From the NCBI GenBank assembly GCA_964501505.1, contig CAZCSY010000010.1, positions 1 to 33,864 on the forward strand: a DNA stretch of 33,864 bases, written 5' to 3'. Source of the DNA: CAZCSY01 sp964501505. Its GTDB lineage: Bacteria > Omnitrophota > Gorgyraeia > Velamenicoccales > Velamenicoccaceae. Positions within the stretch are counted from its first letter, which is position 1. Each line of letters starts with the position of its first letter. This document shows, piece after piece, positions 29,034 through 33,864 of this stretch. The notes beneath the pieces are model-generated. The model did not search any database, was not told where the DNA came from, and saw only the letters and a program-made list of their open reading frames with translations. The translations under genes were made by a program, and so were the position numbers.

Positions 29034-30102
29034 AGAGATCACCGTGTTGATGTCCGGCAATGAGTCGATCGGCGAAGGCGCCATCCGCGCCGGGCTCAAG
29101 TTTTACGCCGGCTATCCGATCACGCCGCAGAACGAACTGACCGCGTACATGGCCGAACACCTGCCGCTCCGCGGCGGCATCTTTTTGCAGTCGGAGTCCG
29201 AGCTGGCGGCGATCAACATGGTCTACGGCGCCTCGGCCGCCGGCGCGCGGGTGATGACGACCTCCTCGTCGCCCGGCATCAGCCTGAAGCAGGAGGGGCT
29301 CTCTTATATCGCCGGGGCACAGACGCCCGTCGTCGTCGCCAACGTCATGCGCGCGGGTCCGGGCCTGGGCAACATCTGGCCGGCTCAGTCGGATTATTTT
29401 CAGGCGACCAAGGGCGGCGGCCACGGCGACTATCACATGATCGTCCTGGCGCCGTCGACGGTGCAGGAGTCTCTGGACCTGACGAGAGAGGCCTTCGATC
29501 TGGCAGACCGTTATCGCATCGCCGTGATGATCCTCTCCGACGGGATGCTGGGCCAGATGATGGAGGGCGTCACCATGCCGGCCGCAGAAGAGCCGCCGGT
29601 CCCCGTCGCAAAGCCCTGGGCCCTGACCGGCGCCGCCGGACGCCGAAAGAATATCGTCTGTTCGCTGTTCATGGAGCGCGACGGGGTGGAGAAGAACAAC
29701 CTTTTGCTGCAGCGCAAGTACCGCCGCATCGCCCACAACGAGACGCGGCTCGAGGCCTACCGCATGGCCGACGCCAGCGCGGCGATCGTCGCCTACGGCA
29801 CCATGGCGCGCATCGGCCGCAGCGTCGTGGACGCGATGCGGGCACGCGGGGTCAGGGTCGGCCTGTTGCGTCCCATCACGCTCTGGCCGTTTCCGGCCAG
29901 AGAGATCGCGCGCTTTTCACACAAGACGAAACGCCTCCTCGTTGTCGAGATGTCTTACGGCCAGATGGTCGAGGACGTACGTCTCACCGCCGACAAGAAG
30001 GCCGTTGTGCATTTTTACGGCCGCGCCGGCGGCGGTATCCCGACGCATAAGCAGGTCGAGCGGGAGCTTACCCGGTTCCTCGCCCGCAAAAAGCGAGGCT
30101 GA
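29026..30102 (+). CDS. korA: 2-oxoacid:ferredoxin oxidoreductase alpha subunit (KorA/VorB type)
   Basis: Alpha subunit of an enzyme that oxidatively decarboxylates a 2-oxo acid to its acyl-CoA, or runs in reverse, with ferredoxin. The 358 residues contain GNESIGEGAIRAGLKFYAGY, PITPQNELTAYMAEHLP, FLQSESELAAINMVYGASAA, TTSSSPGISLKQEGLSYIAG, the ThDP-facing GPGLGNIWPAQSDYFQATKG, and a C-terminal VEMSYGQMVEDVRL. This resembles annotated VorB (branched-chain) and KorA (2-oxoglutarate); the two cannot be separated by eye. The ATG at 29026 was preferred to a TTG four codons earlier. It overlaps korD by 8 bp. Confidence 0.9.
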   Translation: MSKEITVLMSGNESIGEGAIRAGLKFYAGYPITPQNELTAYMAEHLPLRGGIFLQSESELAAINMVYGASAAGARVMTTSSSPGISLKQEGLSYIAGAQTPVVVANVMRAGPGLGNIWPAQSDYFQATKGGGHGDYHMIVLAPSTVQESLDLTREAFDLADRYRIAVMILSDGMLGQMMEGVTMPAAEEPPVPVAKPWALTGAAGRRKNIVCSLFMERDGVEKNNLLLQRKYRRIAHNETRLEAYRMADASAAIVAYGTMARIGRSVVDAMRARGVRVGLLRPITLWPFPAREIARFSHKTKRLLVVEMSYGQMVEDVRLTADKKAVVHFYGRAGGGIPTHKQVERELTRFLARKKRG

Positions 30103-30131
30103 TGTGCCTGGCTGCAACACCCGGTTACCCC

Positions 30132-30860
30132 ATGTCAAAATCGTATAAACGCCCCGCAAGCCTTGTCGACCGCGCGACGCATTACTGCCCGGGATGCGGC
30201 CACGGCATCCTGCACCGGCTGGTGGCGGAGGTGGTCGATGAGCTGGGCATCCGCGAGAAGGTGATCAGCGTGGCACCGGTCGGCTGCGCGGTGCTGGCGT
30301 ACCACTACTGGGACTTTGACAGCGCCGAGGCGGCGCACGGCCGGGCGCTGGCCGTGGCCACCGGCATCAAGCGCGTGCGGCCCGACAACGTCGTCTTTAC
30401 GTATCAGGGCGACGGGGACCTGGCCGCCATCGGCACCGCCGAGACGATCCATGCCGCCAACCGCGGGGAGAACCTGACCGTCATCTTCGTGAACAACGCG
30501 GTCTACGGCATGACGGGCGGCCAGATGGCGCCGACGACCATCCTCGGCCAGAAGACCGCGACGACCCCGCGCGGCCGCTCGGTCAAAGACGAAGGCTACC
30601 CGCTCAAGATCATGGAGATGCTCGCGCTTCTTGACGGCGTGGCCTATGCCGAGCGCACCCTGCTGGTGAACCCCAGGGAGGTCCTGAACACGCGCCGCGC
30701 CGTCAAAGAGGCCTTTCTCAATCAGATGGCGGGCAAGGGGTTTTCCATCGTCGAGGTCCTCTCGATGTGCCCGACATATGCGGGCAAGAATCCGACGGAT
30801 GCGATACGCTGGGTGAGCGAAAACCTGGCCAAGATCTTTCAGCCGGGAAGGCTCAAATGA
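30132..30860 (+). CDS. korB: 2-oxoacid:ferredoxin oxidoreductase beta subunit (ThDP-binding)
   Basis: Beta subunit carrying thiamine diphosphate and a 4Fe-4S cluster. HYCPGCGHGILHRLVAEVVD holds the CxxC ligands, VAPVGCAVLAYHYWD follows, the ThDP/Mg motif is TYQGDGDLAAIGTAETIHAA ... NNAVYGMTGGQMAPTT, and the end includes VEVLSMCPTYAGKNP. The start at ATG 30132 (MSKSYKRPASL) matches family N-termini; an ATG at 30102 overlapping the korA stop would add 10 residues and is possible. It has 242 residues. It overlaps korG by 4 bp (ATGA). Confidence 0.92.
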   Translation: MSKSYKRPASLVDRATHYCPGCGHGILHRLVAEVVDELGIREKVISVAPVGCAVLAYHYWDFDSAEAAHGRALAVATGIKRVRPDNVVFTYQGDGDLAAIGTAETIHAANRGENLTVIFVNNAVYGMTGGQMAPTTILGQKTATTPRGRSVKDEGYPLKIMEMLALLDGVAYAERTLLVNPREVLNTRRAVKEAFLNQMAGKGFSIVEVLSMCPTYAGKNPTDAIRWVSENLAKIFQPGRLK

Positions 30861-31411
30861 TTGAAAAGATTATCTGCGCGGGTTCTGGCGGACAGGGCGT
30901 CATGGCGATGGGTAAGGTCCTGGCTATGGCCGCGCTGCGCGAAGGCAAGCACGTGACGTGGCTGCCGTCGTACGGCGCCGAGGTGCGCGGCGGCACGGCC
31001 CACTGCATGGTGGTGCTCTCCGATGAGCCCATCGCCTCCCCGTACGTCGAGAAGGCCGACACGCTCATCGTCATGAACGCGCCGTCGCTGAAAAAATTTA
31101 AAAACGTCCTTTGCAACAACGGCCTGCTTCTCGTCAACTCGACGCTGGCAGCGTGTAAGGGCACCTCGCGCCGGCTCAGGGTCGTCCGGGCGCCGCTGAC
31201 GGATATGGCCAACAAGCTGGGGATCGTCCAGGTGGCCAACACCATCGGCGTGGGCGCGTATCTGGGTTTGAAGAAAATCATCTCACTGTCCAGCATGGAG
31301 CGTTCCATCGAGGAGGTCCTCCAGCACAAGCCGAGCCTGATCGGCATCAATAAGCGCGCCCTGGAGGAGGGCTTTTTCTTCGTCCAGAAGCGCCCAACAA
31401 GAGACACTTAG
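30857..31411 (+). CDS. korG: 2-oxoacid:ferredoxin oxidoreductase gamma subunit
   Basis: The gamma subunit (KorC/VorA/PorC domain). The 184 residues start MIEKIICAGSGGQGVMAMGK, the family's glycine-rich start, followed by VTWLPSYGAEVRGGTAHCMV, DTLIVMNAPSLKKF, ANKLGIVQVANTIGVGAYLG and a C-terminal KRALEEGFFFV. It completes a four-subunit complex. The start ATG overlaps the korB stop as ATGA. Its last codons merge into an 18-bp tandem repeat and then palindromic DNA leading to gltX. Confidence 0.92.
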   Translation: MIEKIICAGSGGQGVMAMGKVLAMAALREGKHVTWLPSYGAEVRGGTAHCMVVLSDEPIASPYVEKADTLIVMNAPSLKKFKNVLCNNGLLLVNSTLAACKGTSRRLRVVRAPLTDMANKLGIVQVANTIGVGAYLGLKKIISLSSMERSIEEVLQHKPSLIGINKRALEEGFFFVQKRPTRDT

Positions 31412-31484
31412 GCTTGGCGAGACACATAGGCCCGGTCTATCTGTTTCAAAAAATGAGACTCAAAGACCTGGTCATTCGGTCTCA
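31401..31484. repeat. 18-bp direct repeat and two 31-bp palindromes before gltX
   Basis: Direct repeat: GAGACACTTAGGCTTGGC (31401-31418) and GAGACACATAGGCCCGGT (31419-31436). Palindrome A, 31418-31448: inner arms GAGACACATAGGCC and GGTCTATCTGTTTC pair at 11 of 14 positions. Palindrome B, 31454-31484: TGAGACTCAAAGACC, central T, GGTCATTCGGTCTCA, pairing at 12 of 15; it ends 6 bp before the gltX ATG, where it would cover the ribosome-binding region. Confidence 0.7.
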
Positions 31485-31490
31485 CTTCTT

Positions 31491-32792
31491 ATGAAGGTAC
31501 GGTTCGCACCGAGCCCAACGGGGTTCCTGCACATCGGCGGGGCGCGCACGGGCCTGTTCAACTGGCTGCACGCGCGGCACCACGGCGGCCAGTTCCTCCT
31601 GCGCATCGAGGACACGGACCGGGCCCGCTCCAAGAAAGAGTTTCTCGACGAGATCCTCAACAGCCTGAAGTGGCTGGGGATGGACTGGGACGAGTTGTGC
31701 TTTCAAAGCCAGCGATTCCCCGTCTACCGCGAACGCGCCCAGAGGCTTCTCGACGAAGGCAAGGCCACCTTCGCCGAAGACGGCTCGGGCGCCATCTTCC
31801 TCAGGATGCCGCGCACGTCGGTCACCATCGACGACATGATCCACGGCGCCGTCACCTTTGACACGGGCCTCATCAAAGACCAGGTCCTCATCAAGTCCGA
31901 CGGCTCGCCCACCTATAATTTTGCGTGCGTCGTCGACGACGCCGAGATGGGCATCACCCACATCATCCGCGGCGACGACCATATCTCCAACACGCCCAAG
32001 CAGGTCGTCTTTTACGAGGCCCTGGGCTACGCCCTGCCGTGCTTCGCCCACATCCCGATGATCCTGGGCGCCGGCGGCGGACGCATGTCCAAGCGCACCG
32101 GCGCGACCGCCATCAGCGAGTACCGCGCCATGGGCCTCCTTGCCGAGGGGCTGGTGAATTATCTGATGCTGTTGGGCTGGTCGCCCGGCAACAACCAGGA
32201 GATCATCTCGCTCGCCGAGGCGGTCAGGAAGTTCGACATCGCGGACGCCGGCAAGACGGCGGCGACCTTCAACATGGGCAAACTCCTGTGGCTTAATGCA
32301 CAATACCTCAAGACGCGCGCGCCCGAGGCGCTCTCTGACCTCCTCAGGCCTTTCCTGAAAGACCGCTATCCGCACGCCGCCCATAATTTCGATGGAAAAA
32401 ATATGGTATCTATATTAGAATTGTATCGGGAGCGGGCCCGGACACTGGCCGAGTTCGCCGATAGCCTCGGCCCTTTTTTCGCGGATGAGGTGGTTATCGA
32501 CGAGACGCTCCGGGAGAAGTATTTTTCCAAAGACCTGACCGGCGTTTTCGTTCTTTTGAAGGAGCGGCTTCAGGCGCTTAAAGAGTTCAAGGCGGCGGCG
32601 ATCGAGGCGGCGTTCCGCGCCGCGGTCGAGGAGTTGGGGTTGACGGCCAAGGCCGTCATCCATCCGATGCGCGTCGCGCTGAGCGGCAGGACCGTCGGGC
32701 CGGGGATGTTCGAATTCATCGAGGCCCTCGGCAGGGAAGCGACGCTTCGGCGCCTGGAGCGGGCGACCCAACTTTTCAAGAAAGAAGCATGA
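31491..32792 (+). CDS. gltX: Glutamyl-tRNA synthetase
   Basis: A class I synthetase charging tRNA-Glu, and in lineages without GlnRS also tRNA-Gln. The N-terminus MKVRFAPSPTGFLHIGGART holds the HIGH-like HIGG; FLLRIEDTDRARSKKEF and DWDELCFQSQRFPVYRERAQ follow. YNFACVVDDAEMGITHIIRG, DDHISNTPKQ, and the KMSKS-equivalent GGRMSKRTGA are present. An all-helical anticodon domain follows, ending FEFIEALGREATLRRLERA. At 433 residues it is a little shorter than the usual 460-490. The start is tight against a palindrome and no Shine-Dalgarno is clear. Its stop overlaps a small lipoprotein ATG. Discriminating status is unknown. Confidence 0.95.
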   Translation: MKVRFAPSPTGFLHIGGARTGLFNWLHARHHGGQFLLRIEDTDRARSKKEFLDEILNSLKWLGMDWDELCFQSQRFPVYRERAQRLLDEGKATFAEDGSGAIFLRMPRTSVTIDDMIHGAVTFDTGLIKDQVLIKSDGSPTYNFACVVDDAEMGITHIIRGDDHISNTPKQVVFYEALGYALPCFAHIPMILGAGGGRMSKRTGATAISEYRAMGLLAEGLVNYLMLLGWSPGNNQEIISLAEAVRKFDIADAGKTAATFNMGKLLWLNAQYLKTRAPEALSDLLRPFLKDRYPHAAHNFDGKNMVSILELYRERARTLAEFADSLGPFFADEVVIDETLREKYFSKDLTGVFVLLKERLQALKEFKAAAIEAAFRAAVEELGLTAKAVIHPMRVALSGRTVGPGMFEFIEALGREATLRRLERATQLFKKEA

Positions 32793-32938
32793 GACAGACC
32801 TCTATCTTCGCGAAGCTCGTCTTTTGTGTCTGCCTGGTCCTGGGGGCCGCCGTAGTGCTGTCGGGCTGCGAGACGTGCAAAGGGATCAAGCGCGACATCG
32901 AGAAGACCGACGAGTGGATGCAAGACAACCTCTGGTAG
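32789..32938 (+). CDS. Small predicted lipoprotein, 49 residues
   Basis: An unnamed peptide starting MRQTSIFAKLVFCVCLVLGA, with a hydrophobic core and a lipobox-like VVLSGC, so cleavage before the Cys and lipidation are expected. The mature part is only about 23 residues, charged, beginning CETCKGIKRDIEKTDEW and ending NLW. Layout resembles entericidin-type mini-lipoproteins, but sequence kinship is not claimed. The ATG overlaps the gltX stop (ATGA), which supports translation. Confidence 0.72.
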   Translation: MRQTSIFAKLVFCVCLVLGAAVVLSGCETCKGIKRDIEKTDEWMQDNLW

Positions 32939-33013
32939 GCCTTATGCGATACTGGCGCAGCGGAGCCAAAAAAACACGTCGCGTGCGCGCGTTCCTTCTT
33001 AAAGGAGGCCGCC

Positions 33014-33091
33014 GTGTGTCGAGCGCGCGGGCGTCATCCCAGGGGCAAGCCCGGGAAGAAAAAGGCAGCCAGAAAAGCGAAGAAGAGGTAA
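33014..33091 (+). CDS. Putative 25-residue highly basic peptide
   Basis: GTG at 33014 is preceded by AAAGGAGG (33001-33008) with 5-nt spacing, one of the strongest ribosome-binding sites in the window. The product starts MCRARGRHPRGKPGKKKAA and is almost entirely Arg/Lys/Gly/Ala, reminiscent of tiny ribosomal or nucleic-acid-binding peptides. No family is recognised. The strong site is the main evidence; a chance Shine-Dalgarno cannot be excluded. Confidence 0.45.
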   Translation: MCRARGRHPRGKPGKKKAARKAKKR

Positions 33092-33164
33092 AGAAGCCGG
33101 CTTTAGTGGCCTGACCCGTCGGGCGGGCTCGAAGAGAGGCTGCCCCCTAATTCCGAGAATACCC

Positions 33165-33707
33165 TTGATAACCCGGCTGATGCTACCGGTATTTTTTTGT
33201 CTCTTGGCGGCAGGGTCCCTCGCGGCTGAAGAGTCCTTGGCGGCTGACGGGCCGAAGCGGACCGCTTCTTCCGGCGCCCAGACCATCGCCTTCGGGGACC
33301 CGCGGCTCAAGGCCACGGGACACGAGTGGATGGCCTTTGAGGCGCCGGACAAGTTCGCGTTCATGCGCACGATGTTTTCGTTTTACGGCCTCTGCGAAGA
33401 GACGCACGACATCAAGCGCGCCGTCGAGCTTCTGGACCTCATGTACCTGTCGCGCCGCGAGGAGCTCGCGGACGGCCGCGACAAGGAGGAGGTCCGCGTC
33501 GACATGGAGCGCGACGCCCTGCTCAATCTCCCGGTGCATCTCAATTTCATGTATATTCTGAACGACACGGCGTCGCGTTACGGCGTGCGGTATTTTCTGA
33601 AGGAAGGCGGCGCCCCGACGGCGGCTCCGCCGGCGTCGGCTCCGTCGAGGGCGGCTGCGTCAGCGTCGGTTCCGTCGGCGTCGGTCGGGCAGGGGGGTGG
33701 GACCTGA
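33165..33707 (+). CDS. Exported hypothetical protein
   Basis: A 180-residue protein of unknown role. An N-terminal signal peptide (LMLPVFFCLLAAGSLAAEES, cleavage expected near Ala-Ala) is followed by a soluble helical region (about 45-145) with WMAFEAPDKFAFMRTMFSFY, CEETHDIKRAVELLDLMYL and LNLPVHLNFMYILND. The tail is Ala/Ser/Pro-rich, built on a 15-bp repeat (GCTCCGTCG variants, about 33625-33690). The start is TTG at 33165; ATG at 33180 is the alternative and still keeps a signal peptide. Neither has a strong ribosome-binding site. Periplasmic or surface location is inferred. Confidence 0.65.
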   Translation: MITRLMLPVFFCLLAAGSLAAEESLAADGPKRTASSGAQTIAFGDPRLKATGHEWMAFEAPDKFAFMRTMFSFYGLCEETHDIKRAVELLDLMYLSRREELADGRDKEEVRVDMERDALLNLPVHLNFMYILNDTASRYGVRYFLKEGGAPTAAPPASAPSRAAASASVPSASVGQGGGT

Positions 33708-33745
33708 AGCGGCGGCGTCCTGCGCGGTCTCCCCAGCTGCGGCTC

Positions 33746-33774
33746 TTTACGTCGCGGCCCGGTTAAGATATAAT
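33746..33774 (+). promoter_or_regulatory. Promoter of tRNA-Gln
   Basis: -35 TTTACG (33746-33751), 17-bp spacer, perfect -10 TATAAT (33769-33774), ending 18 bp before the tRNA. Confidence 0.65.
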
Positions 33775-33792
33775 AAGTGCCCACAGATTTCT

Positions 33793-33864
33793 TGCCCTGT
33801 AGTGCAATCGGTAGCACGACTGGCTCTGGACCAGTTAGTCTTGGTTCGAATCCAAGCGGGGCAG
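33793..33864 (+). tRNA. tRNA-Gln (CTG)
   Basis: A 72-nt cloverleaf ending on the last base of the window: acceptor TGCCCTG / CGGGGCA, anticodon stem ACTGG / CCAGT, loop CTCTGGA with CTG at 33836-33838, T-loop TTCGAAT, discriminator G. Whether CCA is encoded cannot be seen. Confidence 0.94.

Overview
The window reads as an origin-proximal stretch of a GC-rich, probably anaerobic bacterial chromosome carrying almost only housekeeping genes. Everything except dnaA at the left edge is on the + strand. The divergent dnaA / rpmH pair with perfect DnaA boxes, and parA-parB with a parS-like site just after, place it at or near the replication origin. Anaerobic and C1 traits (a four-subunit 2-oxoacid:ferredoxin oxidoreductase, a MetV-type methylenetetrahydrofolate reductase partner, 5-formyl-THF cyclo-ligase), stripped-down aminoacyl-tRNA synthetases and the general gene style fit an uncultured lineage such as Omnitrophota (old OP3) or a relative. 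The taxon is inference; there is no rRNA here.

Layout. 1-1212: dnaA (3' end off the window), its promoter and DnaA boxes, and a 476-bp dnaA-rpmH gap with three ~40-bp tandem repeats (candidate oriC). 1213-3540: rpmH-yidD-yidC-jag, with rnpA missing from its usual slot and jag reduced to its N-terminal domain. 3541-5698: AT-rich parS-like region, parA, parB. 5720-8559: ndk-yicC-gmk-rpoZ-coaC, mostly coupled. 8597-9337: tRNA-Cys, tRNA-Leu, tRNA-Val and a GIY-YIG protein. 9412-18940: translation block thrS-infC-rpmI-rplT and pheS-pheT, with a potassium-uptake set (trkA, trkA, a 39-residue membrane microprotein, trkH) and an OB-fold-like exported protein between rplT and pheS. 18941-22604: a probable 6S RNA, rarA, metV, a NifU/IscU scaffold and 5-formyl-THF cyclo-ligase. 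22657-28845: rny, ymdB, xseA, xseB, dxs. 28827-31411: korD-A-B-G type oxidoreductase. 31491-33864: gltX, a tiny lipoprotein, a tiny basic peptide, an exported hypothetical protein and tRNA-Gln.

How it works together: replication initiation and segregation (dnaA, parABS), protein export (yidD, yidC), translation (four synthetase subunits or enzymes, IF3, L34, L35, L20, tRNAs), RNA turnover (rny, yicC), nucleotide supply (ndk, gmk), and low-potential carbon metabolism (Kor, MetV, formyl-THF).

The most unusual layer is between and around the genes. A family of 31-bp palindromes recurs, three of which begin exactly on the TGA stop of the upstream gene. Tandem repeats with an 18-bp period also recur, in intergenic DNA and in the disordered linkers or tails of YidC, ParA and XseB. 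Neither is explained by the genes.
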